Assembly: GCF_033958435.1 (NCBI RefSeq)
Contig: NC_134138.1
Location: 180,280,798-180,344,797, forward strand
Length of the DNA stretch: 64,000 nt
Direction: 5' to 3'
Source: Carettochelys insculpta
Lineage: Eukaryota; Chordata; Testudines; Carettochelyidae
The translations under genes and the position numbers were made by a program. The notes beneath the pieces are model-generated. The model saw only the letters and a program-made list of their open reading frames with translations. It was not told the DNA's origin and searched no databases. Shown here one piece after another: positions 47,983-58,336 of this stretch (its first letter is position 1; every line of letters begins with the position of its first letter).

Positions 47983-47999
47983 TGATGACAGACAAGAAA

Positions 48000-49655
48000 G
48001 CAAGCATACATATGTCAGTAGTTGAAGGAAGCTCCCGGTTGCTCACACTATTTTAGAGAGGAAAGTCCCAGAATCAGATGTTGCATCAGCCTCAGGAAAG
48101 CTCTTGAACGTGTGAGAAAAGCTGGATACAGATTCCAGGACATTCAGAAAGTGACTTGAGTCTTCTGTGGAGTCAAAGAAAAGTATGATGAGTGGAACCA
48201 GCAGCGGTTCAGTCCCACAGACTAGATCCAAGAACATGTGGGCAGCCTTCAGCATAGCCATTTGTTGCAGGCAACAGGTGAAGGAAATCCACACTGGAGG
48301 CTTTTTGTTTTAGGAAGAGACTGGTCTCTGTTAGGGGGGCAAAGTTGTAATTCAATGGTAACAGAGTAGTGTGGTTTTATCTTTGCAAATACGGAGAGTA
48401 GTTCTAAAATGAGATCCACAGTTTTAGGGTTTGCTAGAGAGGTCTTTGGGCATGTCCTCACTACCTGCTGGATCAATATGCAGTGTTTAATCTGGGAGTG
48501 TGCAGGTGATAAATCAACTGCTAAGCACGTTCCCATCAACTCCAGTACTCCACCAAAAAAAGAGCAGATGGGATTGACATAAAAGCATGAGCTGTTGACT
48601 TACTGTGGTGAGCAGACCTAAATACATTAACTTCAGCTATGTTATTCATGTAGCTGAAGTTGCATTACTGAGATCAGCAGCCCATGGTGGTGTATACAAA
48701 GCTTTCCTCACTTACAATGGTAACTGCACTGACACGACTAATGAGATACTCTTAAGACTCATGTGTATGTGGAAGAAGCTTTGTGAAGTCTGGGATTTTT
48801 TCATGCACTTTGTAATGTCACATAATGTAGTTACACGGAATATTAATATATGTTCCTGTCATGAATGAATGTCTGTAAAGAGTTAACTTTTAGAGGGATG
48901 TCTGGGCCGGAGGCAGCCGGGGTGGGGGCAGCCAGGTAATCCAATGGGAGAAAGAGAAATTCTTTTGAATTGAAAACAATTGCAGTCTCAGGGGTCTCTG
49001 GCTTGGTTCTGTGACTGGTGTAGGGAGAGACCAAAAATGCTGATGAATCCAGCACATTATGGCCACATCGTAATCAGAGAATGGATATGTAAGTAGAAGG
49101 GAAATGCTTACACATGGTCAGGTTATTTTTATTTTGGATCTGGAGTGGGACTCTCAGGCTGGTTGATTTTTTTGTTCCCCCTGTTCCCTATAATGTCTAA
49201 GCTGAATCTCAGGAAAGTAATTCTCTGAGCTCTAATATTAGCAATCTTTAGTTGCTTTAATTACATTTAGCAACCAAGTATACTTATTTATTTTCTTGGT
49301 ATTTTTCCATCTTTTGTTTTGTGAATAGTCACTTTTTTTACGCTAATGATTTGATCCCTGTGTCCTATAAGAGTGTCTATTTGTTGTTTTGTTTTTTTAT
49401 GCCTTGGTCAAAGGGTTAGCTGTCGGATTACAGCTCTTTGTTTCCAAACTATCTCCTAAGGAAAGGGTAAACCTTGGGGGTTATCCCACAAGGAGATATC
49501 CAAATGTGTCTTCCAGAGTTTTAAAGGGGGGCTCTTCCACTTACTGCCGCCACCACAACCATCTCCCAGGGTCAGACCCTGGGGAGATTTTTTTGACTGG
49601 AGTGTATAAAGGCAAGGAATTTTTAAGGTTTTTGTGCCCCCCCCAACTTCCCCAC
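48000..49655. other. Intron stretch, nothing firmly recognised
   Basis: The segment at 49430-49660 (TTATCCCACAAGGAGATATC, a CCCAGGGTCAGACCCTGGGG palindrome) may be a repeat fragment. No coding motif. Confidence 0.3.
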
Positions 49656-49659
49656 TTCC

Positions 49660-50765
49660 TGCACTAAACCTTCATAGACTACGAAAAAGCCTTGGACAGT
49701 ATTGGTAGAGACCCTTTGTAGAAACTGCTGCAATACCATGGCATCCCAACCAAAATTATTAACCTGATCCATTCAATGAATGAACCCCTGACATGCCAGG
49801 CTGCTCACAATGGTGTCTTGACTGAATCCTTCAGCATACTCCAGGAGTGCAACAAGGGTACCTATTGTCACCTTTCCTGTTCTTGATCACAATGGACTGG
49901 ATTATGAACAGGACAAGAGATGGCCATCAATGAGGCATTCAGTGGACACTTCTCAAGCAGCTAGAAGACATTGATTTTGCTGACAATGTCACCCTCCTTT
50001 CACACTGACAAAAAAGCATGGAAGAAAAGGTCACAACACTAGACAAGACTGCCTCGGTGACTGGACTGAACATTAACAAGGGAAAGACCAGTATCAGAGG
50101 GTAGCCCTGTTAGTCTGGATCTACAAAAACAAGGAGAAGTCCTGTGGCACCTTCTAGACTAACAGATTTTTTGGAGCATAAGCATTTGTGGGCAAGGACC
50201 CAAAGACCAAGAGCCTAAGGATCAACCAGTCCAACAACAACACCATTACACTGGGATGGGATGACCTGGAAGATGTGGAGCAGCTCACCTAGTTGGGGAG
50301 TATTATGGGCAGATATAGAAGAACAGACAAGGATATCAGTGCCAGGATAGGGAAAGCAACAGCTGCGTTCAAGACTCTTTGTCCCATATGGAGTTCACAA
50401 ATAATATTTGCAAAGACAAAACTGCAAAGTATGCTCCTGTATGGATAAGAGACCTCGCCTACTAAAAAGTCTTCAAATCACAAGCTACAGACATTCTGAA
50501 ACAGATGCCTAAACATCCTTCACATCAAATGGCAAGACTTCATCACAAATGAGGAGCTTTGGAGCAGAGCAGGACAAGAACCACTTGAAGTTCAAATCAA
50601 GAGAAGAAAGTGAGGATGGCCAGGCCACACGCTCAGAAAACCATAATCCAACATAGTCCTCAAGCTCTCGCATGGAACCGTCAAGGAAAACACAAAAGAG
50701 GAAGACCTCAGACAACATGAAGAAGATCTACCGAGACTGAAGGACAAGAATTGGGGTACTGCTGG
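49660..50765 (+). mobile_element. Second RTE-like LINE, decayed, split by PLE tail
   Basis: In changing frames the sequence reads FIDYEKALDSIGRDPL (RT first Asp box), LLQYHGIPTKIINLI, LLSPFLFLITMDWIM, WTLLKQLEDIDFADNVTLLS (the catalytic pair reads ADN, second Asp lost) and TVTGLNINKGKTS. After the insert it continues with TLGWDDLEDVEQLT, LGSIMGR, ISARIGKATAAFKTL, LHIKWQDFITNEELW and a WPGHTLRKP segment. This is the C-terminal two thirds of an RTE-type RT, but of a different lineage from the 44.7 kb element. Many stops. The endonuclease part is absent. Confidence 0.8.
50091..50201 (-). mobile_element. 111 bp PLE tail nested in LINE, 8 bp target duplication
   Basis: It starts GTATCAGAGGGTAGCCCTGT and contains AAGTCCTGTGGCACC, AGACTAACAGA and AGCATAAGCATTTGTGGGCA, the reverse complement of the PLE tail. 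AAAGACCA occurs immediately before (50083-50090) and after (50202-50209). Removing the insert and one copy joins the LINE coding sequence. It is short, so the element was extremely 5'-truncated. Confidence 0.85.
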
Positions 50766-51068
50766 AGACAGCTAAATTTTTTTTCCCAACACAGAGAGGA
50801 AGTGGAAGAGACATGTAGATGCCTTATGCTCCACTCAGAGTCCAAAGATTTAAGTAAGTATCTTCTGTGCTCAGAATGGGGAGGCAGCCCTGACATTTGC
50901 AAACAAAATGCCTCAAACCATTCTTCCAATATGTGAGGTGACAATGCCATCTGGGACTAGTTAGCATAGTGAACTATATGTATTATGGTTGCTTCAAGGA
51001 GCTAAGTCACCACCAATTTCTATGTTGTCATAGTGGTAGGTACCCTAATAATGCTCCTAAACTTAAGA
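50766..51068. other. Intron stretch, nothing recognised
   Basis: The antisense pair of frames at 50708-50950 minus and 50751-50936 plus shows no domain. A run of T lies near 50778. Confidence 0.35.
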
Positions 51069-51464
51069 GCACTGTTTGTTAAACTTTTTGAGACAGCAGA
51101 ACACCAAACAATGTTATTTTAATGTGCACCAGCTGTGAACGTGCCTCACACAGTGTGGCTGACATCAAGCAGCTGACTGACAATGTAGCCACACGTCATT
51201 GCTGGTTGCTATGCCTCCATATAGATAGAAGATTAGAGGATGGGGAAGGTTAGCACAATATTAGTGAACCTCTCTGTATTGCCAGAAGACTACAGCTCTC
51301 GCAACATGAGGAAATTAAATTTGTTTTAGTGTTTTCTATTAGTATCATCATATCATGTTTATTTATTGTAGAACTTTGAATTTGGTTTGCATATGCCCAT
51401 GGCACACCTGTGAGATGTGCATGGAACACCAGTGTTCTGCAGAACATAGTACTCTAAAGCAGTG
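51069..51464. repeat. hAT-like non-autonomous repeat, degraded
   Basis: The left end CACTGTTTGTTAAACTTTTT is followed by AGCAGAACACCAAACAATG. The right part GTTCTGCAGAACATAGTACT ends AAAGCAGTG. The arrangement (CACTGTTT...aaACTTTTT...GAACACC / mirror) is that of common hAT-derived repeats. No clean 8 bp duplication was found. Confidence 0.4.
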
Positions 51465-51469
51465 TTTCT

Positions 51470-52680
51470 TAAACTATCAGATGTCAGAAAAAACATCACT
51501 TTGTTCTCAAGTAAACTGGTTTGGCCTCCAACCCTTTCTCACAGATTCCACTCTTTTCCCACTAGTTTGCTGCCATTTGGTTTTTTCATATGGAAACTCC
51601 AGTTTTAAGCAAAAAAGGAAAAAAAACACATTTCAGTGAGAAAATTAAGAGGTTAACCTGCTTTCCTAGTGTGGATTTGTCATTTTGCTATAGACAAGTA
51701 AGTAAGTGCTGCTTGCATCTTGCACTAGTGAGTTCTGCCTGTTTTGTGTTTCTGGCCCTATATTTTAACCATGGAGGTGGGGGAGAAACTTGACAAGATT
51801 TGTATTTATTTGCCTTACCCACATTGTATGCAATATTTTTTAGATGCTAATATATTTTGAGTGTTGAGAACCTAATTTTCTTATCGGTCAGTACCGTGTA
51901 GGGCAGAAATACAAAATGAATCAGACCGACATAGAGGCAGGAAGCTTTTAAGGAGACCTTGAAGTGGTAGGTAAGGGAACCTCTAAATCTAGCAAGTATA
52001 GTTCTTATTGTAAATTATGATGCCATATGGGTATTTTGTATCCTTGAAACCTCTTTGAATGGTGACTTTATATGGTAGACATTACTTTTTCCTTGCTCAG
52101 CTCTTTGCCAGAGGCTTAGGAATTATTTCAGCTGTGAATTAAGAAATCTGAACTCTGCTCTGCTCCATTTTCTTACATTTCTCTCTCTATTATTTACTGT
52201 AGCGTAAGGAGCTTGATTTTTAAATCATTGTAAATTAACTTAGACAACTTTGTACTAGTTTCAGCAAGCTGATGTTTTGTGGCCTTTCATTTATACAATG
52301 CTACAGCATATTGAAGAAATGTTACAGTTGAAGCATGGGAGCAACCAATGGAAAAGAATCTAATCCTACAAGGAGCTATATATTTGCAACTCTTGTTTAG
52401 GAAGACATCAATCCAATACAGCACATAAGACAGGCGTATCCAGATTCTCAAGTGTTCTCTCTGAATTTAGTAAGGTAACTAGTGTATCTGGTTAGGTATA
52501 GGCTTAGGTTTTCATCATCTCTGCACCTTACAGTTCATAGCGTAATTCTGCATCACTGAGCACAAACTTTTGGACAAGTGGGCCCCTGTTCATTTAATTA
52601 AGAACGATGTAAACCAATATACATTCCAGTCTACATAGTTATGGTGTATATCATAAAAACAGCAAATGACTAGAGAAACC
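51470..52680. other. AT-rich intron stretch, nothing recognised
   Basis: No motif-bearing frame was seen. AT-rich up to the tetranucleotide run at 52683. Confidence 0.35.
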
Positions 52681-52682
52681 CT

Positions 52683-52718
52683 TTTTATTTATTTATTTGT
52701 TTGTTTGTTTGTTTGTTT
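52683..52718. repeat. (TTTA)n(TTTG)n microsatellite before exon B
   Basis: About three TTTA units followed by five or six TTTG units end 64 bp upstream of the exon B acceptor. The T-rich strand adds to the pyrimidine-rich context upstream of the splice site. Confidence 0.85.
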
Positions 52719-52782
52719 CGGGTCTTGAACTGAGATACAATTGACCGGTTCATATTCTTTCATTTCCTGTTTTTATTGCAAG

Positions 52783-52878
52783 GGGTGTGAGTTGATAGCG
52801 ACACCAGATCAAGACCTCACTGACTTCACCAAATGCCTTCAGATACTCCAGAGGAAAATAGAAGAAAAAGGTCTCCAG
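52783..52878 (+). CDS. TPK1: TPK1 exon B (thiamin pyrophosphokinase 1, partial)
   Basis: This 96 bp exon encodes 32 residues that begin [19 protein letters not shown] and include the [10 protein letters not shown] end. It aligns with residues 87-118 of the human enzyme, directly after exon A. The TPDQDxTDF segment contains Asp100 (mammalian numbering), part of the catalytic site that binds the nucleotide and metal. The acceptor is a long pyrimidine tract ending ATTGCAAG and the donor is CAG|GTAAAG. Start and end are both phase 0, so it joins exon A in frame and should splice on to the exon beginning with the VDVIVTLGG-type strand, which I did not find downstream. The reading frame is open on both sides into the intron, but similarity stops exactly at the splice sites. 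Confidence 0.93.
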
Positions 52879-53989
52879 GTAAAGCCAACTAATTTCTTCA
52901 GTCTCTGGCAACATTATAACTCTTTCTCCCAAGGGAACCGAGACTCCTGTGAAGTTCTCACTGAAATGAAATGGTTATTTGCTCTATCCCTGCCAGTCTG
53001 AGTACTCACCATTTTTACTGCAGAGGGAGTTAATATTTGTTTTTGCTAGGTGAAATTACTCTGGACAAAAGGACAAACAACTTTCTTAAAAGACCGCGTG
53101 TGTTGATTTTGTTTTTAAAAGAACTGCCTAATGGGTTAAAAAAGGATTTGTGGCTGGTTGCTGGCACTGATGTTCAAGGCAGGAGTCTCACTTGGGTATT
53201 TAATTAAGTCTTGAAATTTTGGCACTCTGGATATTGATGCTGGCCTCTGAAGAGGAGTTAGAAAACAAGAACCTCAGACTGACCGATGACTTACTCCCTT
53301 TGAAATCAAAGGAGCTACCTGCAGAGTAAGCAAAAGCTAAGCCAAGAGTGAAAGAAGTGGAAATTAGCTCCCACTTCTCTGGCTTGGAGGAAGAATTGTT
53401 TTCTACCAGCAACTGCACCTGATAGGGAAAGAAGAAGGAATCTCCTCAGATTCATGTTTAGGGAAATCTCCTCTAAAGAAAGGGACAATGGGCAAACAGT
53501 AAGAGACACCCACTGCCTTGCTTGAAAGGGGAGAAAGGAAATACCAGCTCCTGTTGCCTTCCCTCCCTTAGAGGAGAGCGGTGAAGGAGACTGTAGTCAA
53601 TCACCTGCTTTCTCCACTGCAGGGGCAATGTGGGAGAGGGAAGAATTAAAGATTCCCACTCCATGTCTTTCCCAATGGAAGTGGGGAAGAAATAAGTGCT
53701 GATGCTACCCCACCCTCCTCCCATGTTCTTCTGCAAGTGCACAATGCATCACTTTTGCTTATAATCCCATTTGAAATATCTTTGTGTTCTAATAGGGAAG
53801 CATTTCCCTAGGGCATTTCTAAAGACTCTGGTGAAGAATCTCCCACCATGTACCTTTATGTGGTGTTTACATCTATACATCCTGGTGGAAACTGGGGTGA
53901 TGATTCTCCTCCACCCACTGCAGCTGCTATTGTCAGACTAGTTGTGAGCCAGAAAACCCTTTAAAATATGCTTACTCTTTGTCATCAAC

Positions 53990-54825
53990 CTTGTCTGGTG
54001 GGTTCATCCAGTCATCTCAAGATGGTGCAAGTCTCTGTGGCAGGGTTAGTCTCATTCCTGGACTTCAGGTCCTCCATTAAGTCCACTGGCCCCACCATGT
54101 GAACCCCCTTACCCTTGCGTGGGACAGGGGGCAGTCTGGGAGGAGCTCAGTGCCTACCCACTCTTTCCAGGTTCCAACCCAGGGACCCTGGATGGCTGCT
54201 ACCAGTGAGGGCTGACTCCCATCAGCCTTGCCCCTGCAGCTTCTCTCCCTGGGCCACTTCTCCAGATGATTTCCCATGGTACCTCCTTCCATTAGTGGTA
54301 TCCATGGCAGCAAGTCTTTTGTTTGGCTTCTCCAGCTGACCAGTTTCTCACAGTCTCTGGTTGAGCTTCAGACTCCCCCTGGACTGGGGCAGTCCACCCC
54401 CGCCCCCAGGTAACTGAAGCTCATCTCCTCTTTTGTGGTCTCTGGTGTTCATCTATCTCTGTCTGTCTCCAAACTCTCCTTAACCACCCTCAGCTTGCCC
54501 TGTGTGGAGAAGGGCTTATAAAGGTAGCCCTGAGTGGGATCAGCTGGCCCTAATTGAGTTAGGGCAACCTACTCTTCATCTGCTCCCACTTTGATTGTCA
54601 GCTCCATCTCTGCTCTGTTTTTACTCCTGCCTCTCCTCTCCTGGCCCCACCCTGCCACAGTCTCCCTCACCCCTAACACCAAGATCTGTGACAACAGCCA
54701 TTCCAGCTGGTGAGCTTCATAATCTGCTTTGACCCTTGAGTGAGTAACGTGCTGCTCTCTATAAACAAGGGCTGCCAAATTGGACCCAGAGTGAGGAGAG
54801 ACTACAGTTAACCTCAGCTGCACCC
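53990..54825. repeat. GC-rich block, possible LTR fragment
   Basis: This CCCT-rich island has short-lived open frames on both strands (54077-54313 minus, 54569-54823 minus) without domains. A GGCTTATAAAGGTAGCCCTG word near 54510 could be a promoter-like TATA in an LTR. Style and composition suggest an LTR or dispersed repeat, but I found no partner or ends. Confidence 0.3.
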
Positions 54826-55027
54826 TGTGCTCTTATCAGTCCAACTTACTTTTGACAAGTTTTAAATGACTGCATTGAGAGGTTTAAAACTGAATTATAA
54901 CCACAGAATTAAAATTAGTGCAGTGGGAGTATGATGTCTACAAAGGCACTTCAACAATACATAACCTACTCCTTAATTTTTGACTGCTCTGGTGTCACTT
55001 TCATGTCCAAATCTAATGTATTATTTA

Positions 55028-55245
55028 AACAACAAGAACTCTTGTGGCACCTTGTAAACTGATTTATTGGAACATAAGCTTTTGTGGGCAAAGACCCACT
55101 TCATCAGACACATGTGCACATGTATCTGACAAAGCAGGTCTTTGCCCATGAAGGCTTATGCGTCAATAAATCTGTTAGTCTATCAGGTGTCGCGGGATTT
55201 CTCCTTGTTTTTGCACATACAGACTAAGACGGCCACCCCCAATAC
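55028..55245. mobile_element. Inverted dimer of PLE tails
   Basis: The left half (55028-55115) is a minus-strand tail (AGAACTCTTGTGGCACC, AACATAAGCTTTTGTGGGCA, GACCCACTTCATCAGACACA). The right half (55120-55245) is a plus-strand tail (TATCTGACAAAGCAGGTCTT, GAAGGCTTATGCGTC, AATAAATCTGTTAGTC, GACTAAGACGGCCACC). They meet head to head at ACATGTGCACATGT, itself a palindrome. On the minus strand the left half retains CTGATGA, a GTGGG/CCCAC stem and an AAAG word. Confidence 0.8.
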
Positions 55246-55249
55246 TAAT

Positions 55250-56006
55250 GGATTGTTAAGACTCATGAAGGTTCTCACACTCCAAATCCTTGACAATAGT
55301 TTGTGAAGCACAAGCCTATGCATAATTGCAGTAATTGTTCAGAGTGCTTGCTACAGCCCATTACTTTACTTGACAATTCAGTTTTATTGATATGCTGTTA
55401 TATGTAATGGCAGCTGAGGTGTTGGCTTTGAATTCAGTACTAACCTTTCACTTTACCGAGAATACAGTGAACTGAAAAGGGCATGTTTTCTCCAAATGTA
55501 ACTACTGTGTTTATTAAGTGGTGGCTATTTCTTGTTCAAGGTGTCTCTTGCACAAAATACAGAAGATGCTGTCAGTTTGGAGCCATGCAGTTTGATGGGA
55601 AACATGGATTTATTGTTCGGTTGTTGTCCTTTCTCTTTCTGCCATAAAGTGGGTGCTTGAAACAGTCCCTGCTTCAATATACATATATGAGGCAAGTGAA
55701 ATCCCAAACTGCCTCATAAATCTGAAGTTTTAGTTTGTTTCCTTCTGCTTATGAGCATTAAGTGTAATTTTGTCAGGAGCAATGTGGACACTAATTTTGG
55801 GTGCCTGAGGTTTTTAGGCACCTCACCTGAGGAGCCTTGATCGTGGTTTTAGAGGTGCTGAGTACTCACCATTCTTGACGTCAGTTGGAAATGCAAGTAC
55901 TCTCCGTACCTCAGAAAATCTGGCTTCTTTAAATTAAATGCCCAAGCATGGCTTTTGTGCTTAACTTAACCTTTAACACCCAAATTGAAAAATTTTGGCT
56001 TAAAAG
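55250..56006. other. Intron stretch, nothing recognised
   Basis: AT-rich sequence; no domain in any frame. Confidence 0.35.
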
Positions 56007-56008
56007 TA

Positions 56009-56340
56009 CAGTAAACTCTTTCATATCTGGCATTCTATTATCTGGACCCCTCTCAAACAACCGGCATTTTAACCATAAGTAAATTTTAGTTATGTTTTCA
56101 GTAAGTACAGTATAGTAAAGGAAATACAAATAAATACAGCAAATATAGTATAAGTTTACAGTGTACAATATTACTGTTGATAAATAAGGTACTCTGCATA
56201 CATTTTTGTTTGTTTCTTAAGATCTAATCTTGTTTTTCTTTAGTGTTGTGCGTTGCTAGGTACACTCTCTATTATTCAGAATTTTTGAATATCCAGCAAC
56301 CTCCCTGAGCCGGAGCTGCCAGATATGAAAGAGTTTACTG
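56009..56340. mobile_element. Tigger-like (Tc1/mariner) non-autonomous element
   Basis: The terminal inverted repeats are perfectly identical over 24 bases; they begin CAGTAAACTCTTTCATATCT at 56009 and end in the exact reverse complement at 56340. TA lies at 56007-56008 and 56341-56342, the standard duplication of Tc1/mariner elements. The CAGTAAA start and CTGGCA inner end are typical of Tigger/pogo-type ends. The 332 bp interior is AT-rich and non-coding; the minus-strand frame across the left end is chance. Confidence 0.85.
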
Positions 56341-56739
56341 TATATCTAAGGATGAGTCAAAATCCTTCAAAACCTGAAGATTAAAACCCCATTGAGTTCG
56401 GCCACATAAAAGCAGTGCTGACATTGGATAAGGTGGCAAAGACTAAGCTGGGTGTTCAGCTTGATCTCCAGAAGGAAATGCTGATGAATCACATAATCAC
56501 TTGGCTCCCCAAAAAGGGAAAAAGAGCAGAGGGTGAGAGAAGCTCATGGAGCGTCTGAAAGTCTGAGCAGAGCAAATTCTAATTCTAATGTCGGAAGACC
56601 TTTCATTGGACGTTCTGAATTTTGGCTTCAGAGACTTGTTTTCCTCATTTGAAAGATAACTGAGTAAAAGATATTTTCCTGATAACAGAACTTAACTCCC
56701 TCCATGCAGGTTAATTTTTACCTATCACACTAGTGAAGT

Positions 56740-57255
56740 AGAAGTACGGGTTCAGCCTTCCTGGTCTGGTACCCTCAGGACCAGAGTGGTCCCAGACCAG
56801 GGATTTTGCTGGATCAGGGTGGTCAATTCTGCCCCCTTCTCCACCACTCCCACTGGCCTCAGCCCCTGCTCCTGGGATTCCTGCAGCTTCCTGACCACCC
56901 CTCCCCCCTGGTACAGGCTCTCCACCCATCAGCTCCTGGTCCAGCCACAGCTTCTCTGGGCCACAGCTTCCTGCGCTCTCCCGGCCACAGCTTCCCGCCT
57001 GGCCCCAGCGCTGAGCTGCCACCTTACTAGCCCAAACCTCTACTCCCTGCTGCTGCTCCTGGCCCCAGGCTCCCTGGCTGCTACTACCCACCCTCCATTA
57101 CCACCAGACCAGCTGTAGCTGCCCTGCGCTCCTGCTGCTGGTCTCGTTGGCCCCTCCTCTGTGGACCTCTCTGGTCCCTCAGGGTCCATTGTCCTGCTAG
57201 AGGATGGACATTGCTGGACGAGAGACTGCTGGATTTGGGAGATTTAACCTGCATA
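56740..57255. repeat. GC-rich non-autonomous repeat
   Basis: It begins near GGGTTCAGCCTTCCTGGTCT, GGTACCCTCAGGACCAGAG, and ends near GACATTGCTGGACGAGAGAC, CTGCTGGATTTGGGAG. Words such as GGGATTTTGCTGGATCAGGG near the left and GCTGGACGAGAGACTGCTGG near the right suggest related ends. The interior is CTGCTCCTGGCCC-rich. Overlapping frames on both strands (56711-57091 minus, 56786-57118 plus) are compositional artefacts. Family unknown. Confidence 0.4.
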
Positions 57256-58294
57256 AAGAGGACCCCAATTACTTTCTCCATGTGCTAATATTGAAGTTAC
57301 TGTTCAGGTAGCAATGATAAAAAGCTGAGTGGAAACAGTTTCCTTTATCTGTATTGCTTGCTCACAATCAACTGTAACATAGTCTGTTTTAGAACAAAAT
57401 ACAAGAAGTAGGAGTCTGTATGTCTGAGCAGAGTTTTTTCCTGGACTGATATGAGAGTAACTTATACTCACCATGGAAATTGCTTCTTTCTGTGGCTGTT
57501 GATGACATCCATGGAAGTTCTGTGTCTGTGGGGAAAGTTTAACGTCAGTGAAGATCCATCATGCAGCTCTCAAAGGGGAGTTTTTCACTAACAGAAGTAA
57601 TTCATAGCATTGTTCACTGAGCATATGTGATTGCTATTCCTAAAACAGTCCAAAAATCACATGTGCAGATTCAGTATGGCATCTAACGTCTCCAGAGTGC
57701 TTGCTCATGCTTTACAGGCCCTAATTTTATATCCCATTTTGTATCCATAATCCAATACAGTGCAATAAAGTATCAATCTAATTCACTAATTTTTAAATAA
57801 TCAAATTATATGTGCACATATTTAGGCATTATAGTACATTGCAGAAGGGTACTAGCAAAACTATGCTTCCTCAATTCTAGAAGCCAGATTCTGCTTTCTT
57901 TTGCCCTCGGGTGACCCCGTTCACTTTAATTGAAGTAGAATGAGTAAGGCAGAGGGATGAAGTAAAGCAATGCAGAATTGACGCTATACTTTGTTTCAAG
58001 GTGATCACATCTTTCGCTGTTTTATATCTTTGTTCTAGCTCATGGCTCTCTTAGGATCCATGGGCTACAGTTTTTATGTCACGAAGGCTCTACTGGCATA
58101 TGCCCTTTTTATATGGTTTAACTCACTTTGATGTTTGAGTTTGCACAGTCTGTTGTACTAGTTCAATCATGAAGTCCTCCTTCATATCTGCGTTTGGATA
58201 AAATCATTTCATTTTAATATCAGCAGTAAATTTGTTTAGGATGAATCTTCTCTGGAGTAATATATTACTGTGTTGACTGTTGAATGAAACCTGG

Positions 58295-58336
58295 CTTCTT
58301 CTTTGAGTGGTCCCCGTGGGTGCTCCACAATAGGTG
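58295..58336 (+). repeat. DIRS left inverted terminal repeat
   Basis: It reads CTTCTTCTTTGAGTGGTCCC onward to CACAATAGGTG. Its reverse complement is found at 63824-63866 with only one or two mismatches. No target-site duplication is expected for a tyrosine-recombinase element, and none was looked for with success. Confidence 0.88.

Larger units (their letters stand above)
44687..47987 (+). mobile_element. RTE-like LINE, near full length, 10 bp target duplication
   Basis: This is a 3.3 kb non-LTR retrotransposon of the RTE type, which usually carries one main ORF with apurinic-like endonuclease and reverse transcriptase, a short 3' UTR and a microsatellite-like 3' end. Here endonuclease and RT are in order, and the 3' end is TAATGATGATG only about 10 bases after the last codon. 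The element is bounded by ACAGACAAGA at 44677-44686 and the same ten bases at 47988-47997. I found three coding lesions: a frameshift near 45835, a TAA at 45869-45871 and a frameshift near 47835. The 5' UTR (44687-44966) has no recognisable motif. RTE clade is certain in style; the exact subclade (RTE versus RTEX) is not resolvable by eye. Confidence 0.88.
7824..52782 (+). other. TPK1: TPK1 intron between exons A and B (44,959 bp)
   Basis: It is bounded by the GTAAAC donor of exon A and the TTTTATTGCAAG acceptor of exon B, both in phase 0. Mammalian TPK1 is also a very large gene with long introns, so the size is plausible. Nearly all recognisable content is mobile-element sequence, listed separately. 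No additional TPK1-like coding exon was seen inside it. Confidence 0.85.
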
